Shown here: in pieces, positions 26,857-35,280 of the stretch
Position numbering within the stretch: position 1 is the stretch's first letter
How the letters are laid out: each line of letters opens with the position of its first letter
Assembly: GCA_910574915.1 (NCBI GenBank)
Contig: CAJTCR010000023.1
Location: 18,168-82,167, forward strand
Source: Eubacteriaceae bacterium
GTDB taxonomy: Bacteria; Bacillota; Clostridia; Lachnospirales; Lachnospiraceae
DNA: 64,000 nucleotides
Direction: 5' to 3'
The notes under the pieces: generated by a model
Database searches by the model: none
Seen by the model: only the letters and a program-made list of their open reading frames with translations
What the model was told of the DNA's origin: nothing
Made by a program: the position numbers and the translations under genes

Positions 26857-26925
26857 ATGAAGTGGCTGACGATTGATGAAAATTACCTGAGAGGATTTGA
26901 AATAATGTGGTCGCAATCCCATTAG
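26857..26925 (+). pseudogene. Possible remnant of a ToxN/AbiQ-like toxin gene
   Basis: A good RBS (AGGAGA) leads into only 22 codons, starting MKWLTIDENYLRGFE. From memory this resembles the N-terminus of clostridial ToxN/AbiQ-family RNases of type III toxin-antitoxin systems, with a short in-frame loss before the RGFE part, followed by a stop. The next 180 nt carry no matching frame; GAGAACTACCGGTCATTTGA near 27030 may be a related scrap. No antitoxin RNA repeats are visible upstream. Chance resemblance is possible because only about 15 residues compare. Confidence 0.35.
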
Positions 26926-27072
26926 CTTTAGATGATGGGTTAAGACCACAAAACTAACGGTTGCCACAGTATTATATGTTTCCAATTCCAAAATATTTAT
27001 ATTAGGAGCTACAGTATAAGAATTTAGAGAACTACCGGTCATTTGAGAGTATGGAAGAAAAGAGCAAGTCAG

Positions 27073-27106
27073 TATATCCCTGCCACATGTCCATGACAGG
27101 GATATA
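27073..27106. other. Strong hairpin at the 3' end of the AIM24-family gene
   Basis: TATATCCCTG pairs with CAGGGATATA, with further pairing inside. On the plus strand it is followed by a weak T-rich stretch; on the minus strand no T tract follows. It probably marks the 3' end of transcripts between the convergent units. Confidence 0.55.
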
Positions 27107-27111
27107 TTATT

Positions 27112-27819
27112 TTAATCCATACGAACCTGAATCCCGCCCCTGCGTTCTGTCGGCTGCACAACGACGGAAACAGGCTGGTTTCCGCTCCATTCAAATGCAT
27201 ACGATTCCCCGGAAGCCTGCCCGATAAAGGTCTTCCAGTTGATGTCTGCCTTGATCTGCGGGTCGCAGTAACCGGACTGGCTCATCCAGCAGATCACAGC
27301 GTCCGGGTCGACGGACAGGGTATTGCGGCTTTGGATATTGCTTAAGACGATCGGGTTGCCGTTGGAGAGGATTGCGGCATAGGAGTTGTTGCCGTTTCCG
27401 GTCAGCAGCGTCGTCGCAAAGCCTTTTTGAGACAGGACGCCGCAGCCAAGAAAACGGACTTCGTAATGGCATTCCTGTGTAAAGGCAAGTATATTTTCTG
27501 ATTCTACAGATATGACTTCGCCTGGCGCCAGCTTGTAAATAACGACATGCTGGCTGTCTACGGCGTAATAGGTGACCGAATTTCCGTTTAACATCACTTT
27601 CATTAACGGGATATTTTCTCCGGTCACACGCCGCACCAGGGAGCCGAAGGCTGCCTGTGCAAAATTATTCTGCGGCCCGAGCAGCAGTTTTTCAAACTTA
27701 TAATTTTTTCCTCCCGGGCTGTCGCCGGCGATAAAGGAGCCTGCCTTTGCAATCAGCGTATCGCTGCCGCTGCATGTGACTTTTAATGTCAGTTCGTTGA
27801 TCGTTTCAAATGTTAACAT
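27112..27819 (-). CDS. AIM24-family protein linked to TerD
   Basis: A 235-residue beta-rich protein of the AIM24/TIGR00266 type. Family features are an N-terminal SDTLIAKAGSFIA, the alternating beta strands through the middle with LAPGEVISVESENILAFT, and the C-terminal SGYCDPQIKADINWKTFIG. Bacterial members are of unknown function and often occur with TerD proteins. It lies 14 nt downstream of the extended terD gene, in the same transcript. No transmembrane span or catalytic motif is apparent. Confidence 0.8.
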   Translation of the reverse strand: MLTFETINELTLKVTCSGSDTLIAKAGSFIAGDSPGGKNYKFEKLLLGPQNNFAQAAFGSLVRRVTGENIPLMKVMLNGNSVTYYAVDSQHVVIYKLAPGEVISVESENILAFTQECHYEVRFLGCGVLSQKGFATTLLTGNGNNSYAAILSNGNPIVLSNIQSRNTLSVDPDAVICWMSQSGYCDPQIKADINWKTFIGQASGESYAFEWSGNQPVSVVVQPTERRGGIQVRMD

Positions 27820-27833
27820 AATAAGAAGTCCTC

Positions 27834-28616
27834 CTAATCACTTACTTCTACGCCGTAAAGGGCACAAAGCCCGGCAAGGTCTTTTGCTACGCCGTTTCCG
27901 ACGGCGTTAAATTTCCAGCTTCCGTTGTGCTGGTAAATCTCGCCGATCATCATAGATATTACGTTGGAATAATATTCGGTCATCTGGAAGCTGACACATT
28001 CTTTGCCCTGCGCGTCCAGAATACGGATATAAGCGTCTTTGATCATGCCAAAGTGGAGCCTTTTGGCAAAGGCTTCATGGATCGTCAGTACAAATACAAT
28101 TTTTTTCACGCTTGTGTTTAATTTTTGAAAATCAATCGTAATAAGCTCCCGGTCTGCGGCGCCTGCGGCTTTCAACTGGCAGCTTCTGTCCGGGCTTTTT
28201 GCCTGTCCGTAAAAGACAAACCAGGAATCGCCGATGACTTTGCCGCTGCCGCCAAGCAAAAAGGCAGATACGTCTACGTCACACTGTGCGTTTAACGTAT
28301 TCCAGCCAAAACAGGCTGTGAGGCTTGTATTGCTAACAGGAAGCGGGGTTTTCTGCCCTTTTTGCACAGGCTTTGCAAACGCAGGCAGCTTGCGTTCACG
28401 CGGCACCGCGGTTTGTGCTGCGGCGCGGGTTACAGTCTCTGCATGTGGACGCGGATGCGGCGGGGAAGCCGCCTGTGCGGCGCGCCGTGCCGCGGGCGGC
28501 TTGTTTAACGTCGTAATGGTTTGTGCGCAAAGCGCGCTTTGCGTTCGTGCCTGGTTGATGGATAATATAGAATTTTGATCCGTGGCGCCTTTGGATTTCA
28601 TAGCAATAGGTATCAT
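27834..28616 (-). CDS. TerD-family protein with a proline/alanine-rich N-terminal extension
   Basis: A 260-residue protein. The last roughly 180 residues are a TerD domain: SLTACFGWNTLNAQCDVDVSAFLL, KRLHFGMIKDAYIRI and GSWKFNAVGNG. The usual [15 protein letters not shown] is replaced by AAGAADRELITIDF, so one acidic calcium loop is lost. The first 80 residues are Ala/Pro/Arg-rich and look disordered, perhaps a linker or interaction region. The RBS AGGAGG with ATG at 28616 is clear. It forms a two-gene unit with the AIM24-family gene, transcribed opposite to the main terD operon. Confidence 0.9.
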   Translation of the reverse strand: MIPIAMKSKGATDQNSILSINQARTQSALCAQTITTLNKPPAARRAAQAASPPHPRPHAETVTRAAAQTAVPRERKLPAFAKPVQKGQKTPLPVSNTSLTACFGWNTLNAQCDVDVSAFLLGGSGKVIGDSWFVFYGQAKSPDRSCQLKAAGAADRELITIDFQKLNTSVKKIVFVLTIHEAFAKRLHFGMIKDAYIRILDAQGKECVSFQMTEYYSNVISMMIGEIYQHNGSWKFNAVGNGVAKDLAGLCALYGVEVSD

Positions 28617-28707
28617 GATGCCTCCTGGTCTTTTTGTACATTGCAGATGTTTTTTTTATCATAGCTTATATTTTTGGGAATTGCAACAATTTTCAGGCAG
28701 GAATGAA

Positions 28708-28736
28708 TTGCTTCTATCCGGTTTATCCTATATAAT
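28708..28736 (+). promoter_or_regulatory. Sigma-A promoter of the AEC transporter gene
   Basis: TTGCTT-N17-TATAAT with a consensus -10, about 43 nt ahead of the start codon and divergent from the extended terD gene. Confidence 0.75.
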
Positions 28737-28778
28737 ATAAAACGCAGAAAAATCAAAGGAAGGAAAACAGAGGAGAAA

Positions 28779-29693
28779 ATGACATTTTTTACGGTATTTT
28801 TTCAGATGCTGGCGCTTTTGATTATGATTGGCGCCGGATATTTTGTGACAAAAAAGGGGATGCTGGACGCACATACAAATAACCAGATGTCGGATTTGAT
28901 TGTGAATATTTTTAATCCGATGCTGGTGCTGGCAAGCGCGGCAAATTCGGTAGGGCAGATTTCGCTTGCTGCGATGAAGCTTGCGGGAATCATTGCTGTG
29001 GGGATGTTTCTGGCATTTATCATTGCAGGCATGGTGCTGTCGCCGCTGTTTGAAAAGGACAGGGAGCTAAGGAAGATCTTCCAGTTGATGTTTGTCTTTT
29101 CCAATGTGGGATTTATTGGCATCCCGGTGATATCTAGTATTTTTGGCGCGGAGTACGTTGTCTATGTCTCGGAATTTATGCTTGTTTATACGCTGGTATT
29201 TTATACGTACGGCATTGCGCTGATGGACGGGAAGTTTTCAAAAGACTCGCTGCGTGCGATGGTGAATCCGGGAACGATTGCCGGGCTGCTCGCAATGGCG
29301 GTCATTCTTTTTGAAATACAGCTTCCAGAGTTTCTAAACACGGCGGTCACGTATCTTGGAAACGTAACTTCACCGATGGCGCTTGTAGCAGTCGGGTTTG
29401 CACTGGCGGATTCGGATATCAAAAAAGTGTTCTGCCAGCCGCGGCTGTATTTGTTTTCCGTAGTCAAGCTGCTTGTGCTGCCGCTGTTATTGCTGCCGCT
29501 TTTGCGCTTTGCAGTCGGCACTTCGGACTTGCTTTCTGTGTGTATGGTGATGTTTGGGATGCCGGTCGGGAATATGCCGCTGATTTTGGGCAATCAAAGA
29601 GGGCTGGATGTGACGGCTTGCAGTGCGGCAATTATTTTGTCGACGGTACTTTGCGTACTGACGGTGCCGGTGCTGCTTTTGTTTACAGGCTGA
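28779..29693 (+). CDS. Auxin efflux carrier (AEC) family transporter
   Basis: A 304-residue polytopic protein with about ten hydrophobic spans in the AEC arrangement. It has the early NIFNPMLVLASAAN break and the matching later FGMPVGNMPLILGNQ segment, the two crossing helices of this fold. Bacterial AEC members move organic acids such as malate or amino acids by secondary transport; the substrate cannot be told here. The start follows GGAAAACAGAGGAG. It is monocistronic, between the terD/AIM24 pair and the DUF4358 gene. Confidence 0.9.
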   Translation: MTFFTVFFQMLALLIMIGAGYFVTKKGMLDAHTNNQMSDLIVNIFNPMLVLASAANSVGQISLAAMKLAGIIAVGMFLAFIIAGMVLSPLFEKDRELRKIFQLMFVFSNVGFIGIPVISSIFGAEYVVYVSEFMLVYTLVFYTYGIALMDGKFSKDSLRAMVNPGTIAGLLAMAVILFEIQLPEFLNTAVTYLGNVTSPMALVAVGFALADSDIKKVFCQPRLYLFSVVKLLVLPLLLLPLLRFAVGTSDLLSVCMVMFGMPVGNMPLILGNQRGLDVTACSAAIILSTVLCVLTVPVLLLFTG

Positions 29694-29856
29694 CCGTTTT
29701 AGAACCGTTGCTTACAAATTCATACAATTTTCATTCCATTTTCAGGCTGGGTATGTTAAAATATAGTTGCCTGTAGCAGCCGGATTGTAAAAAAATGCAG
29801 TTGCCGGCGGATAGGAACAGGCAATAAATTGGAGAAGCGTAGCAGGAGGAAAAGAG

Positions 29857-30435
29857 ATGAAGACAAAGAAAGCAGCAGCAATGTTGTTAACCGCAGCAGT
29901 AGGAATCGGAGCTCTGGCGCTGCCGGCAGCGGTGCCGCAGGAAACAGGAGTGTTTGCGACAGAAACGGCATATGCCGCGACGCCGTCGGCTTCCAAGCTT
30001 GCCAGCGCGGTGAAAAAGGCATACGGCGACAGTTACCTGCCGAATTATAAACTGGATAAGGATGAGATCAAAAGCAAATACGGTGTAGATTCGTCCTTAT
30101 ATGCGTCCGCATATGCAGAAGTACCGATGATCAGCGCGCAGGTAGACCAGCTTGTGATTTTTAAGGCAAAAAATGCGTCTTCCAAAAAGAAGATTTTAAC
30201 CGCGGTAAAAAAATACCAGAAGGATCTTAAGGCAGATACGATGCAGTATCCGATGAACGTCTTAAAAATACAGGGATCAAAAGTATATGCAAACGGAAAT
30301 TATGTCTGCTTTTTTATGCTTGGCGGAAGCGTCAGCAAGAGCATAGAGGAGTCAGGATCAGAAGCGGAAATTATTAAGGCGCACCAGCAGTTAAATAAAA
30401 AAGCGGTCAATACCGTAAAGAATAAATTAAAATAA
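29857..30435 (+). CDS. Secreted DUF4358 family protein
   Basis: A 192-residue exported protein. It has a signal peptide (KTK, hydrophobic core, cleavage probably after AYA near residue 42). The mature part matches DUF4358: AEVPMISAQVDQLVIFKAKN, then KKYQKDLKADTMQYPMN and GNYVCFFMLGG. Function is unknown. In Lachnospiraceae such proteins often sit beside DHHW and MBOAT proteins of cell-envelope acylation systems; here a DHHW gene follows after 14 nt, so the two are likely co-expressed. The RBS is AGGAGG. Confidence 0.85.
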   Translation: MKTKKAAAMLLTAAVGIGALALPAAVPQETGVFATETAYAATPSASKLASAVKKAYGDSYLPNYKLDKDEIKSKYGVDSSLYASAYAEVPMISAQVDQLVIFKAKNASSKKKILTAVKKYQKDLKADTMQYPMNVLKIQGSKVYANGNYVCFFMLGGSVSKSIEESGSEAEIIKAHQQLNKKAVNTVKNKLK

Positions 30436-30449
30436 GCCGAAGGCGCCGG

Positions 30450-31634
30450 ATGGATATGAAGGAAATGAAAGAGCAAAACAGCGGGAACAACAAAAGAAAA
30501 GGACAGGCACAAGGCAGGGTACGGTGTTTTTGCTTTGTCACAATCGTACTTTTGCTGTTGTCAGGATGCAGCCTGTGGATTCACTTGACGCCGGAGAAAA
30601 CGTATTCTTCTGAGGAGCGGCGTATGCTTTTGGAACGCCCGAAGCTTACGAAAAAGAGCGTGCTGCGCGGCAAGTTTCAGATGAAATATGAAACGTATCT
30701 GGGAGAACAGTTTCCGAAACGGGCGCAGCTTGTGACACTGCGCACAAAGCTGTTAAGGCTGCTCGGGGAGCGGGACGCAAACGGCGTTTATTTCGGAAAG
30801 GACGGTTATTTGCTCGAGCAGTACCGGGCGCAGGATTTTGACTGGAAGCAGGTGAAAAAAAATATCAGGCTGACGGCGGCGTTTTTGGAGCAGTATCCCA
30901 ATGCGAAGGCAATGTTTGTCCCGACAAAGAGCAGCGTGATGTCTTCTAAGCTGCCGATGTTTGCGCAGGCTGAGGCAGACAGCAGGTTTTTTGCGTTGGC
31001 AGAAAAACAGATGCCGAAAGACCGGCAGATTTTGGTGTCCGATGTATTAAAAGCACATGAGCAAGAATATATTTATTACCGGACAGACCACCACTGGACG
31101 ACGCTAGGGGCATATTATGCGTATACAGCATGGGCGGAAAGTATGGGCTTTACCCCGCTGCCTGCGCAGCAGTTTACGGTTACTCCGGTATCCAGCACGT
31201 TTTTTGGAACGACGTATGCCAAAGTCCGCACCGGGGGACGTGCCGATACGATTCATCTGTATGAACAAAATAAGACGCCAACGTATACGTTTGAATACAA
31301 CAACGGCGAGACGGAGCTGGACAGCTTTTATGACTTGTCCAAGCTGAAAGGAGACGACCCTTACAGCGTATTTTTTGGCGGCAACCAGGCGATTGCGGAT
31401 ATTTCCAAAGAAGGGGCAAAAGGGAAAAAGACGCTTTTAATGATCAAAGATTCGTTCGGCAACTGTTTTGCGCCGTTTGCTGCAAGCCATTATGCAAGAA
31501 CGATTGTGATCGACCTGCGTTATGTCAATCTGCCAGTTAGCAAGCTGCTTAAGATCTATCCGGCAGACGATATTCTTATTTTGTATAACAGCGCGCAGTT
31601 TATGAAAGATAAGGACATTAGTAAATTAAAATAA
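30450..31634 (+). CDS. DHHW family envelope protein
   Basis: A 394-residue membrane-anchored protein. A hydrophobic segment at about residues 29-45 ends LLLLSGCSLW, which could be a signal anchor or a late lipobox. The family motif appears as YYRTDHHWTTLGAYYAY near residue 215; further conserved parts are YFGKDGYLLEQY, FVPTKSSVM and LLMIKDSFGNCF with an SGNH-like Asp-Ser. Related AlgJ/DltD-like proteins help O-acetylate envelope polymers with an MBOAT partner; no MBOAT gene is in the window. It pairs with the DUF4358 gene. Confidence 0.85.
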   Translation: MDMKEMKEQNSGNNKRKGQAQGRVRCFCFVTIVLLLLSGCSLWIHLTPEKTYSSEERRMLLERPKLTKKSVLRGKFQMKYETYLGEQFPKRAQLVTLRTKLLRLLGERDANGVYFGKDGYLLEQYRAQDFDWKQVKKNIRLTAAFLEQYPNAKAMFVPTKSSVMSSKLPMFAQAEADSRFFALAEKQMPKDRQILVSDVLKAHEQEYIYYRTDHHWTTLGAYYAYTAWAESMGFTPLPAQQFTVTPVSSTFFGTTYAKVRTGGRADTIHLYEQNKTPTYTFEYNNGETELDSFYDLSKLKGDDPYSVFFGGNQAIADISKEGAKGKKTLLMIKDSFGNCFAPFAASHYARTIVIDLRYVNLPVSKLLKIYPADDILILYNSAQFMKDKDISKLK

Positions 31635-31670
31635 AAAACAGCAGCAACAGGATAGAGGAAGGAAAAACGA

Positions 31671-33083
31671 ATGAAATATGACGTTATTATTATTGGCGCA
31701 GGGCCGGCTGGGATTTTTACAGCGATGGAGCTTGTCAAAAACGGCAGTACGAAAAAAATACTGCTTGTAGAAAAAGGCAAGGCAATCAAAGACCGGAAAT
31801 GTCCAAAGAGCAAGACAAAAAAATGTGTGAACTGCAAGCCGTGCAATATTACAACCGGATTTTCCGGTGCAGGGGCGTTTTCCGACGGCAAGCTGTCCTT
31901 AAGCTATGAGGTGGGCGGCGATTTTCCGACGCTCGTAGGAGAGGACTTTGCACAGGAGCTGATTCATTATACAGATCAGATCTATCTGGAATTTGGCGCG
32001 GATACAAGGATCGAAGGGGTGAGCGAGCCGGAGAAGGTGCGCGAAATCAGAAAGCGTGCGATCCATGCGGGGCTTAAGCTGGTCGACTGCCCGATCCGCC
32101 ATCTGGGAACAGAAAAAGCACAGCATATTTACGGCGCGATTGAGCAGTATCTGCTGGACAAAGGCGTGGAAATGCTGTTTGGCTACAACTGTACCGACTT
32201 AATTATGGAAGAGGATGTGTGCAAAGGCGTCGTGCTTTCCAAAGAAAACAGCGCGCCGGGCAGCAGTGCAGAGCAGATCCGCTACGAAGCGCCAAATGTC
32301 GTAGTCGCTGCTGGAAGGCGCGGGGCAGACTGGCTCCAGGCACTGTGCGCAAAATATGATATCGCGCATAAGCCGGGGACAGTGGATATCGGCGTCCGTG
32401 TGGAGGTGCGCAATGAGATTATGGAGGAAGTCAACAAAGTCCTGTACGAATCCAAGCTGATCGGGTATCCAAGGCCGTTTAAAAATAAAGTACGCACTTT
32501 CTGCCAGAATCCGGGCGGGTTTGTCAGCCAGGAAAATTACGACAACGACCTGGCGGTTGTAAACGGGCATTCTTACAAAGACTTAAAATCCGACAATACG
32601 AATCTGGCAATCCTTTGCTCGCATAATTTTACCGAGCCGTTTAACCAGCCGATCGCTTATGCGCAAAAGGTCGGGGAACTGACGAATATGCTCGGCGCCG
32701 GACAGATTATGGTGCAGCGCTACGGCGATATTTTAGACGGCAAGCGCACATGGGCAAAAGAGCTGGCACAGTCCAACGTCCGCCCGACGCTGCCGGATGC
32801 GGTAGCAGGGGATATTACGGCGGCGATGCCGTACCGCGCGATGGTGAACATTATTAATTTTATCCAGGCGATGGATCAGGTCGTACCGGGATTTGCCAGT
32901 ACGGAAACGCTGTTGTATTCGCCGGAGCTGAAATTTTACAGCAACAAGGTGCGGATGGATGAAAACCTTGTGACCAACGTCAAAGGGCTGTACTGCCTGG
33001 GCGATTCCAGCGGATGGACGCGCGGGCTGATGATGGCTTCTGCGATGGGCGTATTGATGGGCAGAAAGCTGCTCGAACAGTAA
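31671..33083 (+). CDS. FAD-dependent oxidoreductase (COG2509-like)
   Basis: A 470-residue flavoprotein. The N-terminal Rossmann motif is IIIGAGPAGIFTAMEL. A cysteine-rich stretch, CPKSKTKKCVNCKPC, follows near residue 45 and then SGAGAFSDGKLSLS, both typical of the COG2509 group of uncharacterised FAD dehydrogenases. The C-terminus has GLYCLGDSSGWTRGLMMASA, the second FAD contact. The substrate is unknown. The RBS AGGAAGG fits the start. A short hairpin lies between it and the next gene. Confidence 0.9.
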   Translation: MKYDVIIIGAGPAGIFTAMELVKNGSTKKILLVEKGKAIKDRKCPKSKTKKCVNCKPCNITTGFSGAGAFSDGKLSLSYEVGGDFPTLVGEDFAQELIHYTDQIYLEFGADTRIEGVSEPEKVREIRKRAIHAGLKLVDCPIRHLGTEKAQHIYGAIEQYLLDKGVEMLFGYNCTDLIMEEDVCKGVVLSKENSAPGSSAEQIRYEAPNVVVAAGRRGADWLQALCAKYDIAHKPGTVDIGVRVEVRNEIMEEVNKVLYESKLIGYPRPFKNKVRTFCQNPGGFVSQENYDNDLAVVNGHSYKDLKSDNTNLAILCSHNFTEPFNQPIAYAQKVGELTNMLGAGQIMVQRYGDILDGKRTWAKELAQSNVRPTLPDAVAGDITAAMPYRAMVNIINFIQAMDQVVPGFASTETLLYSPELKFYSNKVRMDENLVTNVKGLYCLGDSSGWTRGLMMASAMGVLMGRKLLEQ

Positions 33084-33093
33084 AATAGAAAGG

Positions 33094-33121
33094 GCTGTCG
33101 GAGATGTCCGGCAGCTTCTTT
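33094..33121 (+). terminator. Probable terminator after the oxidoreductase gene
   Basis: GCTGTCGG pairs with CCGGCAGC (one G-U) across a 6-nt loop, followed by TTCTTT. Confidence 0.6.
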
Positions 33122-33139
33122 CACGGGAGGTGAGAAAAC

Positions 33140-34147
33140 ATGCAGGAACCAGAAGGAAAAAAGCTGACGATGGATGATGTGGCAAAGGCGCTTGGCGTAT
33201 CAAAGACGACCGTATCCAGGGCGGTATCAGGAAAAGGACGCATCGGCGAGGAGACCAGGCAGCGCGTCAAAGACTATATTGCGCAGCATAACTATCATCC
33301 AAATGCGCCTGAGAAGGCTGCAGAAAGCAGCCATACGTGCAATATCGGCGTCGTACTGCCGCCAGATTTGCTTTCTTTTGACCTGCTGTTTTTTCCAAAA
33401 ACGTTAAAAGGAATCAGCGAAGTCGCTGCAAAAGAAGAATTTGACGTTTTATTAACGCTTGCGGACGCCAACGACCTGTCCAATCTTACACGTGTGGTCG
33501 AATGCCGCAAGGTAGACGGTGTGCTGCTGCTGCGTACGCTGCGGGACGACGCTGTCGCGGATCTGTTAAAAAAGAGCGGGCTTCCGTTTGTCGCAGTCGG
33601 CATGTCCAAAGACCCGCAGGTCTGCCAGGTAGACCATGACCATATTGAGGCGTGCAGAGAGCTTACGAGCATCCTGCTGATGAAAGGGCTGAAAAAAATA
33701 GCGGTTGTAGCCGCGGATATGAACGATATGAGAAACCAGAACCGGATGGAAGGGTTTTACAGGGCGCATACCGAGCTTGGCTTAGAACCAGACCGTTCCC
33801 TTTTATTTACACAGATTGATTCACAGATGCTTGCCGACCGGGTGACCGATACGATCCTGATGCGCGGCGCGGATTGCATTATCGGCGCGGACGACAGGAT
33901 TGCCGGGCAGGTGTTAAAAAAACTGGAAGAAGAAAAAGTATGCATACCGCAGGAAATCCGTCTCGCGGCATTTAGCGACAGCCAGTTATTAAAAGCCGCA
34001 AAGCCGGGCGTAACAGCAGTCAGATTCCATATGGAAGAGCTTGGCAGGACAGCGTGCAGGGTGCTGTTTCAAAAGATCCGCGGCAAAGAGGCTGCGCCTG
34101 TGACAAAACTGTCGTACGAGGTTTCGATCCGCGAATCGACGAAATAA
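33140..34147 (+). CDS. LacI-family transcriptional regulator, probably of sucrose use
   Basis: A 335-residue LacI/GalR regulator. The helix-turn-helix is TMDDVAKALGVSKTTVSRAV with the hinge helix region up to residue 65, then a periplasmic-binding-protein-like effector domain. It directly precedes a PfkB sugar kinase and an amylosucrase-like glycosidase, whose promoter holds the palindrome TAACCGGTTA with the CG centre LacI-family proteins favour. It probably represses that unit and itself responds to a sugar or sugar phosphate. The RBS GGGAGGTGA gives a firm start. Confidence 0.92.
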   Translation: MQEPEGKKLTMDDVAKALGVSKTTVSRAVSGKGRIGEETRQRVKDYIAQHNYHPNAPEKAAESSHTCNIGVVLPPDLLSFDLLFFPKTLKGISEVAAKEEFDVLLTLADANDLSNLTRVVECRKVDGVLLLRTLRDDAVADLLKKSGLPFVAVGMSKDPQVCQVDHDHIEACRELTSILLMKGLKKIAVVAADMNDMRNQNRMEGFYRAHTELGLEPDRSLLFTQIDSQMLADRVTDTILMRGADCIIGADDRIAGQVLKKLEEEKVCIPQEIRLAAFSDSQLLKAAKPGVTAVRFHMEELGRTACRVLFQKIRGKEAAPVTKLSYEVSIRESTK

Positions 34148-34179
34148 ACAAAAACAGTGAGAAAATTGGCAAATTTTCA

Positions 34180-34208
34180 TTGACGAATCAGAAAATTGGT
34201 GTTACAAT
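34180..34208 (+). promoter_or_regulatory. Sigma-A promoter of the sugar kinase-glycosidase operon
   Basis: TTGACG-N17-TACAAT, immediately after the LacI gene. The start of transcription would be near 34215, so the palindrome at 34221 overlaps the initial transcribed region. Confidence 0.8.
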
Positions 34209-34220
34209 TTATGGAGAAAG

Positions 34221-34230
34221 TAACCGGTTA
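34221..34230. promoter_or_regulatory. Likely LacI-family operator
   Basis: Perfect palindrome TAACCGGTTA with central CG. A half-site repeat, AGTAACCAGTT, follows directly. Its position just after the promoter fits repression by the adjacent LacI-family protein. Confidence 0.65.
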
Positions 34231-34271
34231 AGTAACCAGTTTTGCAAGAATGAAAGGAAGGAGTATCAGAT

Positions 34272-35246
34272 ATGGGAGTAACAAAGTCTTACGACGTAAC
34301 AGCACTTGGGGAGCTGCTCATTGATTTTACCGAAAACGGCATAAGTGCCCAGGGAAACCCGATATTGGAGGCGAATCCGGGAGGGGCGCCGTGCAACGTA
34401 CTGGCGATGCTCAATAAGCTTGGCAGGAAAACGGCATTTATAGGAAAAGTAGGAAACGATCATTTTGGCAAAATGCTTGCGGATGAGGTAAAAAAAAGCG
34501 GCACCGACGTAACAAACCTTGTATTTGACGACGATGTGCATACGACGCTTGCATTTGTACATACAAAGCCGGACGGAGATCGTGATTTCAGCTTTTACCG
34601 CAATCCTGGCGCCGATATGATGCTGAAAAAGGAAGAAGTGATGGAAGAGCTGATTAAAAACAGCCGGATCTTCCATTTTGGTACGCTTTCTTCTACGCAT
34701 GAAGGCGTGCGCGAAGCGACCAGGTACGCAATCGATGTGGCAAAGCAAAACGGCGTGCTTATATCCTTTGACCCGAACCTGCGGGAACCGCTGTGGAATA
34801 CGCTTGAAGATGCAAAGCGGGAGATTGCGTACGGGCTTTCTAAGTGTGATATTTTAAAAATTTCGGATAACGAAGTGGAATTTATGACAGGCACGGCAGA
34901 TTATGAAAAGGGTGCGGCAATACTGAGAGAACAATATCACATTCCGCTTATTTTTGTAACGCTTGGAAAAGAAGGCAGCAGGGCTTACTTTAAAGATCTG
35001 GCTGTGGAAGTGCAGCCGTTTTTGCAGGAAGGCACGATTGAAACGACCGGAGCCGGAGATACGTTTGAGGCATGTGCGCTGAACTATGTTTTGGAGCATG
35101 GGCTAAACGATCTGACAGAGGAAGATTTGAAAAAACTGCTGACATTTGCAAATGCAGGAGCTTCCATTATTACGACAAGAAGAGGCGCACTGCGCGTGAT
35201 GCCGTCGGCAGAGGAGATCCATGCACTGATTGCGCAGAGGGCATAA
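34272..35246 (+). CDS. PfkB-family sugar kinase (probable fructokinase)
   Basis: A 324-residue ribokinase-fold kinase. The N-terminal GELLIDFTENG and PGGAPCNVLAMLNKLG bind the sugar; the C-terminal TTGAGDTFEACALNYVL holds the anion hole and catalytic aspartate. This form matches bacterial fructokinases. It would phosphorylate the fructose released by the next gene's product, joining sucrose breakdown to glycolysis. The RBS AAGGAAGGAG is strong. It follows a LacI gene and operator and precedes the glycosidase by 34 nt. Confidence 0.88.
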   Translation: MGVTKSYDVTALGELLIDFTENGISAQGNPILEANPGGAPCNVLAMLNKLGRKTAFIGKVGNDHFGKMLADEVKKSGTDVTNLVFDDDVHTTLAFVHTKPDGDRDFSFYRNPGADMMLKKEEVMEELIKNSRIFHFGTLSSTHEGVREATRYAIDVAKQNGVLISFDPNLREPLWNTLEDAKREIAYGLSKCDILKISDNEVEFMTGTADYEKGAAILREQYHIPLIFVTLGKEGSRAYFKDLAVEVQPFLQEGTIETTGAGDTFEACALNYVLEHGLNDLTEEDLKKLLTFANAGASIITTRRGALRVMPSAEEIHALIAQRA

Positions 35247-35280
35247 GCTTTAGATCAGGAAAGGAAGGGTTTGACAGGAA

